The translations under genes and the position numbers were made by a program. DNA of 51,470 bases from Variovorax atrisoli 110B. GTDB taxonomy: Bacteria; Pseudomonadota; Gammaproteobacteria; Burkholderiales; Burkholderiaceae_C. Positions 16,264 to 24,279 of the stretch are shown here, piece by piece (the stretch's first letter is position 1; the number at the start of each line of letters is the position of its first letter). The notes beneath the pieces were generated by a model that was not told where the DNA came from, did no database searches, and saw nothing but the letters and a program-made list of their open reading frames with translations. The stretch lies in contig NZ_KB907473.1 of the NCBI RefSeq assembly GCF_000382045.1, forward strand, positions 1-51,470, given 5' to 3'.

Positions 16264-16847
16264 GCGAAACGCGCCATCGCCTGGCCCACGCGTGCCATGA
16301 AGCGCTTGAGCTGGGGCTCGGTCGCGACGTTCATGTGATAGTGGGCGTGGTAGTCCACCTTGGCGCGCTGGCCGGTCAGCCGCTTCATGTAGCGCGTGAC
16401 GATCTTGCGCGGCGGGTCGCCCATGTACATGGCCATCCAGCGCGGCCGCCCGTAGGTGACGACGGCGCTGATGCGCTTGATGTGCGTGAGCATCGGCTTG
16501 ACGTTGGCCGGGTCGCTGATGTCGAAGGCCACGCCCGGCATGAAGAGCCGGTCGAAGTAGCCCTTGAGCATCGCCGGCAGGCCGAAGCACCAGGTCGGAA
16601 AGCAGAACACGATCCCCTCGGCCCACTGCAGCCGCTCCACGTAGGGCTTCAGCGGCAGCTGGTTGGAAGGCACGTCGTGGTAGCCCAGGCGCTCCTCGCG
16701 CGAGAGCACGGGGTTGAAGCCTTCGGCGTAGAGGTCGCAGTCGTCCACCTCGTGCCCGGCCGCGCGCAGGTTCTTCAGAACCTCCTGATGCAGGGCGGCG
16801 TGGAAGCTGGTTTCGACCGGATGGCAGTAGACGACGAGCACGCGCAT
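16260..16847 (-). CDS. NAD(P)H-dependent quinone/flavin oxidoreductase (flavodoxin fold)
   Basis: A 195-aa member of the NAD(P)H dehydrogenase (quinone) family, like KefF, MdaB and NQO1. The N-terminal strand R-V-L-V-V-Y-C-H-P runs into the FMN phosphate loop. F-C-F-P-T-W-C-F-G-L-P-A-M-L-K-G-Y-F-D-R is the conserved active-site signature. It is the first gene of the seven-gene operon, and its stop overlaps the next start. It may supply reduced flavin or reduce a quinone produced by the FAD oxidase. A 314-bp AT-rich divergent region lies upstream. Confidence 0.88.
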   Translation of the reverse strand: MRVLVVYCHPVETSFHAALHQEVLKNLRAAGHEVDDCDLYAEGFNPVLSREERLGYHDVPSNQLPLKPYVERLQWAEGIVFCFPTWCFGLPAMLKGYFDRLFMPGVAFDISDPANVKPMLTHIKRISAVVTYGRPRWMAMYMGDPPRKIVTRYMKRLTGQRAKVDYHAHYHMNVATEPQLKRFMARVGQAMARFA

Positions 16848-17161
16848 GGTGTGTTTGACCGCTTAATCAGAGCAAGTGGTCAGGTTATGCAAGCGACGTG
16901 CCAGTGCCGCCGCACCGGCTTGGGGCGGCGTGGTGAGGGCGCGACGGAAATGTCGAGAAGGTGCGGGGAGGGTGGCCGAATTCCGTAACAAAAGTCACGC
17001 AAGGCCGGAAAACGAGTGGGCAGACGGCCGGATTTCGGTCGCCTAGTAACAACAATTCACTCTTTCTTCCAATTGTTAACTAAAATTCACAGTCCAAATC
17101 TGTGAACTTTGGGCCTCATTTCTCTCTTCATCAACCGTTCGATACCCGAGAGTCCGTCCTC
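16848..17161 (+). promoter_or_regulatory. Divergent AT-rich intergenic region between the hydrolase operon and the pilus operon
   Basis: I see no gene here. The 17030-17110 half is much more AT-rich than its surroundings. It holds two short inverted repeats, AACAATT/AATTGTT (17051-17057 and 17071-17077) and TTCACAG/CTGTGAA (17086-17092 and 17100-17106), and AATTCAC occurs twice. Promoters for both directions must lie here, but no convincing -35/-10 pair stands out. Confidence 0.5.
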
Positions 17162-17665
17162 ATGAAAAAACCTTCCCTCATCGTTGCTGCTGTTCTTGCA
17201 GTCACCACCAGCGCAGTTTTGGCAGCCACGAGCCCGGCCACTGCCACGTTCCAGGTTCTGATCACCGTTGCCAAGGCTTGCTCGGTGACGGCGGGCTCGG
17301 GCTCCAACATCAACTTCAACACGGTCGATTCCTCCGCCACCAACCTGAGCGCCAGCAGCAATATCAGCGTGACCTGCTCCAAGTCGACGCCCTACAACAT
17401 CGGCCTGCTGCCCTCGAACAACAGCTCCACCGGCGCCGGCGCCATGGGCAATACGGGTACTGACACCATCCCCTACCAGCTGCGCTCGGTGAGCGCCACC
17501 GGTGCGATCTGGGGCAGCACGGCCACTTCCACCTCGGTTGGCAACGGCGTGGCCGGCACCGGCACCGGTTCGGCCCAGTCGATCCCGGTGTGGGCTACGG
17601 TCGCGAGCGTCAACGTGACGCCTGGCTCCTACTCCGACACCGTGACCGTCCAGGTCAACTACTGA
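17162..17665 (+). CDS. Pilus subunit, SCPU (spore coat U) domain
   Basis: A 167-aa secreted protein: signal peptide to about residue 21 (V-L-A-A-T), then one SCPU/Csu-type domain. It has the paired cysteines (A-C-S-V-T and V-T-C-S-K), the N-x-S-x-G-A-G-A-M turn, T-D-T-I-P-Y-Q-L, and a C-terminal strand V-T-V-Q-V-N-Y recognised by chaperone and usher. This is the major subunit type of archaic chaperone-usher pili (CsuA/B-like), which act in surface attachment and biofilm. It is first in the pilus operon. The ATG at 17162 starts the signal peptide. Confidence 0.93.
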   Translation: MKKPSLIVAAVLAVTTSAVLAATSPATATFQVLITVAKACSVTAGSGSNINFNTVDSSATNLSASSNISVTCSKSTPYNIGLLPSNNSSTGAGAMGNTGTDTIPYQLRSVSATGAIWGSTATSTSVGNGVAGTGTGSAQSIPVWATVASVNVTPGSYSDTVTVQVNY

Positions 17666-17679
17666 TCGATCGCCTGACC

Positions 17680-18411
17680 GTGCCCCGCCTGCTGCGCCAC
17701 ACCCTTGCCCTCGCGTTCGCCCTGCTGGCGCACGCGGCCGCTTCGGCCAGCGGGCTGCAGGTCTCGCCGGTCACGCTGACGCTGCAGGCCACGCAGAACG
17801 CCGACGGCCTGTGGCTCAGCAACACCGGCGACGACGTGGTGCACGCGCAGGTGCGGGTCTATCAATGGTCGCAGGAAGACGGCAACGAAAAGCTCACGCC
17901 GTCGCGCGAGCTCCTCGTGAGTCCGCCGATGGTGCAGCTGGCGCCTTCCTCGCGGCAACTGATCCGCGTCATCCGCACGGGCGTTCCGCCCGGCGCGGTC
18001 GAGAATTCCTACCGGGTCATCATCGACGAGCTGCCCGTCGAGATGAAGGAGAAGAAGGGCCTGCAGCTGGTGCTGCGCTACTCGGTTCCCATCTTCATCG
18101 CGCCCGCCGGCGCACAGTCGGCCGCGCCCCAGCTGAGCTGGTCGCTGCGCCGCGAAGGCAGCCAGGCGATGCTGGAAGTCGCCAACGGCGGCGGCATGCA
18201 CGCCCAGCTTGCCGATCTGGATTTTGTCGATGCCGCCGGCAAGCGCACCCCGGTGCACGGCGGCCTGATGGGCTACGTGCTGCCGGGCGCGAGCATGCGT
18301 TGGCCCCTGAAGACACCCGCGGAAGCCTTTGCCTCCGGCGGCGTCCTGGAAACGAAGATCAATGGCAACGCGACGCAGGAAAAGATCCCGCCACTTCCAC
18401 GCGTCCGCTGA
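17680..18411 (+). CDS. Periplasmic pilus chaperone (Csu/archaic type)
   Basis: A 243-aa PapD-like chaperone with a signal peptide (residues 1 to about 24). Immunoglobulin-like domain 1 has L-Q-V-S-P-V-T-L, the P-S-S-R-Q-L-I-R-V-I-R segment and Y-R-V-I-I-D-E-L-P. A shorter domain 2 follows. It donates a strand to fold SCPU subunits and hands them to the usher. The start is a GTG at 17680, 14 bp after the subunit stop, chosen because it opens the signal peptide. No in-frame ATG is near. The end overlaps the usher gene by 50 bp. Confidence 0.92.
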   Translation: MPRLLRHTLALAFALLAHAAASASGLQVSPVTLTLQATQNADGLWLSNTGDDVVHAQVRVYQWSQEDGNEKLTPSRELLVSPPMVQLAPSSRQLIRVIRTGVPPGAVENSYRVIIDELPVEMKEKKGLQLVLRYSVPIFIAPAGAQSAAPQLSWSLRREGSQAMLEVANGGGMHAQLADLDFVDAAGKRTPVHGGLMGYVLPGASMRWPLKTPAEAFASGGVLETKINGNATQEKIPPLPRVR

Positions 18412-20773
18412 GCGTCTGCTTCCACTGCTGCTTCTGTCGGGTCTGGCGTCATTCGGCGCTCAGGCCGAGAAGGCTGCAGCCGAACAGGGGCCCTGGCTGG
18501 TCGCATCCGCGGCCGAAGGCGACATCTCAGGCCCTGGCGGCAGCGACCTCTACCTGGAACTGAGCCTCAACGGCAACCCGCAGGGGCTGGTGCATTTCGG
18601 CCTGCGCGGCCGCGAACTCTGGGCCAGCGCCTCCACGCTGCGGCAGCTGGGTTTCATCCTGCCGCCGGGCGTGTCCGACCCGGTGAGGCTCGACGGCCTT
18701 CCCGGCGTGAAGATCGCCTTCGACGCCGCGCGCCAGAGCCTGGCCATCAACGCTTCCGCCGAGGCGCTGCGCCTGCCCACGACAGTGGTCGACACCTCGA
18801 CCATCGCCACGCCCAAGGCCAGCGCCTCGCCCGGCCTGCTGCTGAACTACGACCTCTACGGCACGCAGGGCCGGGGCAACAGCACCAGCCTCAACGCGCT
18901 CGCCGAAGTGCGCGCCTTCAGCGGCAGCAGCGTGTTCACCAGCACGATGATGTCGCGCGCCTACCGCTCCGACAACGAGGACTGGAAGCACGACTCGGTG
19001 CGCCTGGACACCACCTGGAGCCAGTCCTTCCCCGACGACATGCTCACGCTGCGCGTGGGCGACACCACCACCGCGTCGCTGCCGTGGTCGCGCTCCACGC
19101 GCATCGGCGGCATCCAGCTCTCGCGCAACTTCTCGCTGCAGCCCTATCGCACGACGACGCCGCTGCCGGCGTTCCTGGGGGCGGCCGCGCTGCCGTCGCA
19201 GGTGGAGCTCTACATCAACGGCCTGCGCCAGTACACCGGCCAGGTCCCGGCCGGGCCCTTCCAGCTGAACACCGTGCCGAGCATCAACGGCGCAGGCAAC
19301 GCGCAGGTGGTGCTCACCGACGCCTTCGGCCGCGCCACCACGCTCGACTTCTCGCTGTACGACACCCAGCGCCTGCTGCAGGAGGGCCTGTCCGACTGGT
19401 CCGTCGACCTCGGCATGGTGCGCAGGAGCTACGGCCTGCGCTCGAACGACTACGGCAGCGACCCCGCCGCCACCGGCACCTGGCGCTACGGCGTGAGCAA
19501 CAGCTTCACGCTGGAGGCCCATGGAGAGACCACCAAGGGGCTGGTCAAGGGCGGCGTCGGCGGTGCGTGGCTCCTCGGGCAGAGCGGCGTGTTCACCGGC
19601 GCCGTGGCGCACAGCAGCTATCGCGGCGAGCAGGGCTCGCTGCTCAACCTGGGCTACAGCTGGCGCGACAACCAGTTCAACTTCGCGGTCGAGGGCACGC
19701 GCACGCGCGGCGAGTACCGCGACGTCGCGTCCCTGTATGGCAGCGCGCCGCCGCGCGGCTCGGGCCGCGCGTCGATCGGCTACAGCACCAAGGACTTCGG
19801 CAGCTTCGGCCTGAGCTATCTCTACCTGCGCTATCCGGCGCAGGAGGCGACGCGCCTGGCCAGCGTCTACTGGTTCCGCGCCATCGGGAAGAGCGCCTCG
19901 ATGAACGTGAGCCTCAACCAGAACCTGGACAACCGCCGCGAGCGCAGCCTCTTCGTCGGATTCACCTGGGCGCTGGATGGCAACATCACGGCCAGCGTCG
20001 GCGTCCAGCGCGACCGCGACCAGACCGTCTACACCGCCGACGCGCAGAGCTCGGCACCGGGCGACGGCGGCATAGGCTGGCGCGCGGGCCTGCGCCAGGG
20101 CGGCGGCCAGAACGGCGGGCAGGCCGAGATCGACTACCTCGGCCGCTACGGCCGCGCCATGGCCGGCATCAGCGTGCTCGGCGAAAGCCGCTTCGCCTAC
20201 GCCGGCGCCACCGGCTCGATCGCGTTCATGGGCGGCCAGCCCTTCGCGTCCCGGCGCATCGACGACGGCTTCGCGGTGGTCTCCACCGACGGCATCGCTG
20301 GCGTGCCCGTGAAGCTGGAGAACCGCGACATCGGCACCACCGACGACAGGGGCATGCTGCTGGTGGCGCCGCTGCGCTCCTACCAGAACAACCAGCTGTC
20401 CATCGACCCGATGCAGCTGCCGCCCGACGTGAGGATCGAGCGCGTGCGGACCCTGGCGACGCCGAGCGACCGCGCCGGCACGCTGGTGCGCTTCGGCATC
20501 ACGCCGATCAGCGCCGCCGCGCTGCTGCTGGTGGACGAGGCGGGCAAGCCGCTGCCGCTGGGCAGCCGCGTGCGCGCCAACGGCCAGGGCGGCGAGCCTG
20601 CTCTGGTCGGTTTCGACGGCGCCGTGTACCTGGAATCGCTGCAGCCCCACAACACGCTCGACGTGCAGACGCCAGGCGGCGCCTGCCGCAGCAGCTTCGA
20701 CTATCGCAAGGAAGGCGCGGCGATCCCGCAGATCGGGCCGCTGCGCTGCGCCAGGGAGGCCAAGACACCATGA
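18362..20773 (+). CDS. Outer-membrane usher (Csu/archaic type)
   Basis: An 803-aa fimbrial usher with signal peptide, N-terminal chaperone-subunit binding domain, 24-strand beta-barrel and two C-terminal domains (from about residue 640). Recognisable segments are L-Y-L-E-L-S-L-N-G near the N-terminus, L-R-V-G-D-T in the first barrel strands, the plug-side P-S-Q-V-E-L-Y-I-N-G and D-A-F-G-R. A late G-V-P-V-K-L-E-N and T-D-D-R-G is typical of the C-terminal domains. The ATG at 18362 lies inside the chaperone gene, and translation is probably coupled. The length fits CsuD. Confidence 0.95.
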   Translation: MATRRRKRSRHFHASAERLLPLLLLSGLASFGAQAEKAAAEQGPWLVASAAEGDISGPGGSDLYLELSLNGNPQGLVHFGLRGRELWASASTLRQLGFILPPGVSDPVRLDGLPGVKIAFDAARQSLAINASAEALRLPTTVVDTSTIATPKASASPGLLLNYDLYGTQGRGNSTSLNALAEVRAFSGSSVFTSTMMSRAYRSDNEDWKHDSVRLDTTWSQSFPDDMLTLRVGDTTTASLPWSRSTRIGGIQLSRNFSLQPYRTTTPLPAFLGAAALPSQVELYINGLRQYTGQVPAGPFQLNTVPSINGAGNAQVVLTDAFGRATTLDFSLYDTQRLLQEGLSDWSVDLGMVRRSYGLRSNDYGSDPAATGTWRYGVSNSFTLEAHGETTKGLVKGGVGGAWLLGQSGVFTGAVAHSSYRGEQGSLLNLGYSWRDNQFNFAVEGTRTRGEYRDVASLYGSAPPRGSGRASIGYSTKDFGSFGLSYLYLRYPAQEATRLASVYWFRAIGKSASMNVSLNQNLDNRRERSLFVGFTWALDGNITASVGVQRDRDQTVYTADAQSSAPGDGGIGWRAGLRQGGGQNGGQAEIDYLGRYGRAMAGISVLGESRFAYAGATGSIAFMGGQPFASRRIDDGFAVVSTDGIAGVPVKLENRDIGTTDDRGMLLVAPLRSYQNNQLSIDPMQLPPDVRIERVRTLATPSDRAGTLVRFGITPISAAALLLVDEAGKPLPLGSRVRANGQGGEPALVGFDGAVYLESLQPHNTLDVQTPGGACRSSFDYRKEGAAIPQIGPLRCAREAKTP

Positions 20774-21801
20774 CCACCATGACGAGTCATCCGGACCGCA
20801 TCCTTCGGGCCCTGAGCCTGCCCGTGCTCTGCGCGCTCCTGTGGCTGCTCTCGGCCGGCAGCGCCCATGCATCGATCAACTGCACCGCGTCGATGACGGC
20901 CGTGGCCTTCGGCACGGTCGACCTGGTGGCCGGCACCGCCACGCCCGCCAACGCCACGCTGACCTACACCTGCACCAAGACCGGCAACAACAACACCACG
21001 GAGTACGCCAGGGTCTGCTTCAACATCGGCGACGGCAACGAGGGCCTGACGAACTTCAACCCGCGCGTGATGAAGAACGGCGCCGGAGACAGCCTGAAGT
21101 TCCAGCTCTTCCAGGGGACGAGCAACACGATCTGGGGCTCGAACGGCAACGCGGCGGTGCCCAACCCGTACACCATCAACATCAGCATTCCCGCCCGGTC
21201 CACCAGCGTCTCGGGGTCCGCCACCATGCGCGGGGAACTGCTCGCGGGCCAGTCCACGGCGCCTCCGGGCTCGTACCAGGACAACTTCTCCGGCATCCAT
21301 ACCTCGATCACGCTGACCTCGAGCACCAACGCCCCGCCGACCAACTGCGGCGGCTCGACGCTGTCGGACCAGTTCGCCTTCATCGTGAGCGCGACCATCT
21401 CGAAGAGCTGCGTCGTCACGGCCGATCCGCTGAACTTCGGCACCGTCTCGGGCCTGCCGGGCGGGGGCAACGTCGACCAGGTCGGCACAATCTACGTCAC
21501 CTGCACGACGCCCACCGGCTACACGGTGGCGCTCACGCCGTCCAACAACGTGTCCAACGGGGCCGGGGCGATGACGCCGACGGGGGGCGTGCCCGGCAAC
21601 ACCGACACCGTGCCCTACCAGCTCTACCGCAACTCCAACCGCACGCTCGTCTGGGGCAGCGTCACGGGCACCAACACCTTCGCGGGCACGGGCAGCGGCC
21701 TGGTCCAGGCGCTGCCGCTCTACGGCCGCGTCCTCGGCGCCAGCACCAACGTGCGGCCGGACAGCTACATGGACGTGGTCACGGTCGCCGTGACCTACTG
21801 A
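20770..21801 (+). CDS. Two-domain SCPU protein, probable pilus tip adhesin
   Basis: 343 aa with a signal peptide to about residue 32 (A-H-A-S-I-N-C). Two SCPU domains follow: one at about 33-195 with longer loops, the other at about 205-343 closely like the subunit at 17162 (S-N-N-V-S-N-G-A-G-A-M, T-D-T-V-P-Y-Q-L, V-T-V-A-V-T-Y). In Csu pili the two-domain CsuE-like protein caps the fibre and binds surfaces through its N-terminal domain. It overlaps the usher stop by 4 bp (ATGA). A second ATG 9 nt in is possible. Confidence 0.9.
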   Translation: MTTMTSHPDRILRALSLPVLCALLWLLSAGSAHASINCTASMTAVAFGTVDLVAGTATPANATLTYTCTKTGNNNTTEYARVCFNIGDGNEGLTNFNPRVMKNGAGDSLKFQLFQGTSNTIWGSNGNAAVPNPYTINISIPARSTSVSGSATMRGELLAGQSTAPPGSYQDNFSGIHTSITLTSSTNAPPTNCGGSTLSDQFAFIVSATISKSCVVTADPLNFGTVSGLPGGGNVDQVGTIYVTCTTPTGYTVALTPSNNVSNGAGAMTPTGGVPGNTDTVPYQLYRNSNRTLVWGSVTGTNTFAGTGSGLVQALPLYGRVLGASTNVRPDSYMDVVTVAVTY

Positions 21802-21987
21802 GCCCGGGCCGCGCCCTGCGGCCGAACGCGACGCGACGACGAGATGGGACGGGACGCCCTCTGACAAAGAAATGCGGACGGTGCGTGAAGAATGACCCGG
21901 ACAGGCTTCATTTTTCCGCAACTTTGCCGATAAGCCTGGCTGGGCATCGACCCGATGCCTCCCCAGGTTGCGACGAGAGGAGTTCCC

Positions 21988-22464
21988 ATGCCCGGAAACT
22001 GGCGAACTGCGAGGGCGGCCGCGCTGCGGTCGCCGCGAACGGCATCCCCGCGGGGGGCCGCGAGCACGCTGCTGCTCCTGCTGTTGCCCTTGCAGCTGGA
22101 GCTCAGTTCCGCCGAGCCCGTGCGCGACGCCCAGAGAGCCACGGGCCGCTTCGACATCTCCATCAGCGTCCTTCCGACCTTCGAGGTGCGCGAGATCAGG
22201 CCGGTCCAAGGCGGGCACGAGTACCGCGTCTGGACCAACATGGCGTCGGTGACCATCAAGGGCCGCGAATACCGGTTCGACAAGGTCGGAGAGGCGACCA
22301 TCATGGTGCCCGGCGCAGCAGCCGACGGCCGCGAGAGCCTCGGTGCCGGCTGGCAGCGCGCGGTCGGCGCGATGGCGCCGGCCCCGGGCGGCACGTCGCC
22401 GCAGGCATCGAGCACGCCTGCCGGCGACGGCAGCAACGCGACGCGGGTCACGGTCACCTACTAG
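21988..22464 (+). CDS. Small secreted protein of unknown function, pilus-linked
   Basis: 158 aa, unrecognised. A long basic N-region leads to a strong hydrophobic stretch (about residues 28-40), then S-S-A-E, so it should be exported. A compact core follows: F-E-V-R-E-I-R, then Y-R-V-W-T-N-M-A-S-V-T-I-K-G-R-E-Y-R-F. A Gly/Ala/Pro/Ser-rich linker leads to a C-terminus ending V-T-V-T-Y, very like the last strand of the SCPU subunits upstream. GAGAGGAG precedes the ATG at 21988. It is followed by a paralogue. It could be a divergent pilus subunit or an accessory factor. Confidence 0.75.
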   Translation: MPGNWRTARAAALRSPRTASPRGAASTLLLLLLPLQLELSSAEPVRDAQRATGRFDISISVLPTFEVREIRPVQGGHEYRVWTNMASVTIKGREYRFDKVGEATIMVPGAAADGRESLGAGWQRAVGAMAPAPGGTSPQASSTPAGDGSNATRVTVTY

Positions 22465-22612
22465 GACCGGTCGGGCTCCGATTGGGCGAGGCGCCGGCCC
22501 CGCCCCTGCTCCCCAACCCTGAATTTCCTGCCGTTCCCGCCGATATCCGGAGACCGGGCGCCGATTGCGCGCCCCATCTCACGTCCCTGCGACGGACAAC
22601 GGAAAAGGCTTC

Positions 22613-22927
22613 ATGAAGGGACATCGGCTTCGACCGGCGCGCGCCGCCATGGCCGCGGCGATGGTGCTCGCGCCGCTGGCGTGTGCGGCGGAGAGCAGCG
22701 CCGGCACGAGCGCCGCGACGGCACGGGTGCGCCTCGTGGTGGTCGTGCCGCCGGTGTTCCAGGTGCTGCGGGCCACGCAGACTGCTGGGGGGATCGACTA
22801 CCTGGTCTGGACCAACATGAGGTCCATCACCATCGGCGGCCGCGAGCACCGCTTCGCCCGGCCCGGCGAGAACACCGTGCACGTACCCGCGGTGCCCGCG
22901 GGTGCTTGGGTGGTGCACGGTCTCTAG
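22613..22927 (+). CDS. Small secreted protein, paralogue of the preceding gene
   Basis: 104 aa, unrecognised. It has a signal peptide ending L-A-C-A-A-E and a core clearly related to the gene before it: F-Q-V-L-R-A then Y-L-V-W-T-N-M-R-S-I-T-I-G-G-R-E-H-R-F, followed by E-N-T-V-H-V-P against A-T-I-M-V-P. It lacks the linker and the V-T-V-T-Y tail of its paralogue. L-A-C could be read as a weak lipobox. The ATG at 22613 has AAGG upstream. The two genes look like an old tandem duplication kept behind the pilus operon. I would not assign a function. Confidence 0.7.
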   Translation: MKGHRLRPARAAMAAAMVLAPLACAAESSAGTSAATARVRLVVVVPPVFQVLRATQTAGGIDYLVWTNMRSITIGGREHRFARPGENTVHVPAVPAGAWVVHGL

Positions 22928-22949
22928 GCTCCGGGCGTGCCGTTGGCGC

Positions 22950-24086
22950 TCAGTCCTGGTTGCCGATCTCGGTGTTGTCCGGCGACAGGCACAGCGCTCC
23001 GGCGCAGTTCAAGGAGCGGAAGAAGATCGGCGCGTCGGGATTGCCGAAGTAGCGCAGGCCGGCGGCGGTCTGCTCGTTCGCCTGGATGACGTTGTTCTCC
23101 TCGAGGCCGAAGACGGTGTTATTGGTCTCCGGGAACTCGTACTCGAAGGTGCTCGCCTGCGTCAGGTCCTTCATGTAGAGGAAGAAGCTCGGACGCTTGC
23201 CGTCGGTGTCGGTCAGGAAGCGCTCCTTCAGCAGCCGGTAGCCCAGCGCGCCCTGTTCGCGGATCTGCTTCGGGATGTCGGGGAAGTCGCCGCCGACCAC
23301 GCTCAGCGGGCTGATCACAGCCTTCATCTCGTAGCGAGCGGGGCTGCTCAGGTCCTTGATGAAGAAATACGCGCTCTCGTTGTTGATGGTGCTGGGCGCG
23401 AACCAGGGCCTGAAGCCGTTGGCGCCCTGCGCGTTGGCGGCATTCAGCATGTCTTCCTTGGTGTTCGGGATCGGGATGGAGTTGTAGTCGTAAGTGGCCG
23501 ACGAACCCATGTCCTTTCGATAGAGCACGCCGAACACCGGATTGGTGCCAGGCGGCGGCGTGATCAGCAGCTGCGGCATCAGCTGAACGAAGACCTTGCC
23601 CTGCGCGCCCTGGTCCTTCATCTGCTGCAGCAGGCGAGGCAGCAGGTCGCGCTTGAGGATGTCGAGTTCGATCGTCTTGTACTCGTAGGTGTAGGTCGTG
23701 TCGACGTCCTTCACCACCATGAACCTGTCCTGCAGGCTCACGATGTTGCCGCCGAGCTTGCCCTCCACATAGCGGTAGCCCGCGGCGCCTTCGCGGTTCA
23801 GCAGTGCGATGTAGTCGTCGAAGCGCTTCTCGGGCGGGTCGACATCGGGGTCGCGGTCCTGGGCGAAGGTCAGCCACTTGTAGTGGGCGCTGATGGGGGT
23901 GGGCGTCTGAGTGCCCGGGTTGCCTGGTTCGGGCGGCGTGGGTTCCGGGTCCGGCGGCGGCGGCGGGGGCGGCGGAGGTAACTGGCTGAACAGATTGGGG
24001 TCGAAGCTTGTACCACCTCCCCCTCCACCGCCGCAGGCCATCAGTGCTGCCGTCGCGAGCGCGGCAAAGAACAATCTCGCTTTCAT
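22950..24086 (-). CDS. Repeat-built surface or periplasmic lipoprotein
   Basis: A 378-aa lipoprotein with lipobox L-M-A-C (Cys18), a G7 run, a P9 run and a Pro/Thr-rich stalk to about residue 63. The rest is four full and one partial repeat of about 55-75 residues (near 65-140, 141-205, 206-258, 259-320, 321-365). Each has a helix ending G-A-x-G-[YF]-R and a later strand [FY]-x-x-K-D followed by T-[YF]-[ED]-Y. This helix-strand alternation is reminiscent of DUF4177-like domains, which is a guess. GC-only codon runs encode the Gly and Pro tracts and could slip. AGGAG precedes the ATG. It is convergent with the pilus-linked genes. Confidence 0.78.
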   Translation of the reverse strand: MKARLFFAALATAALMACGGGGGGGTSFDPNLFSQLPPPPPPPPPDPEPTPPEPGNPGTQTPTPISAHYKWLTFAQDRDPDVDPPEKRFDDYIALLNREGAAGYRYVEGKLGGNIVSLQDRFMVVKDVDTTYTYEYKTIELDILKRDLLPRLLQQMKDQGAQGKVFVQLMPQLLITPPPGTNPVFGVLYRKDMGSSATYDYNSIPIPNTKEDMLNAANAQGANGFRPWFAPSTINNESAYFFIKDLSSPARYEMKAVISPLSVVGGDFPDIPKQIREQGALGYRLLKERFLTDTDGKRPSFFLYMKDLTQASTFEYEFPETNNTVFGLEENNVIQANEQTAAGLRYFGNPDAPIFFRSLNCAGALCLSPDNTEIGNQD

Positions 24087-24279
24087 GATCCTCTACTCCT
24101 GTTCGTTCGTTGTGATTCGCCGCCGCGAAACAAGCAAAGGAAGGCTGGGCGGCGAAGCGTGCGAAGGTAGGCGCGCGGGCTCGCCGAACACAGTGCACAA
24201 AGTCACTGCGTGGCAGGAGGCCGCAGGAAGACCCGCAGAGGGTTAAGAAGAAAGGATTGGCTGCGCGCGCAGCCGGCGC

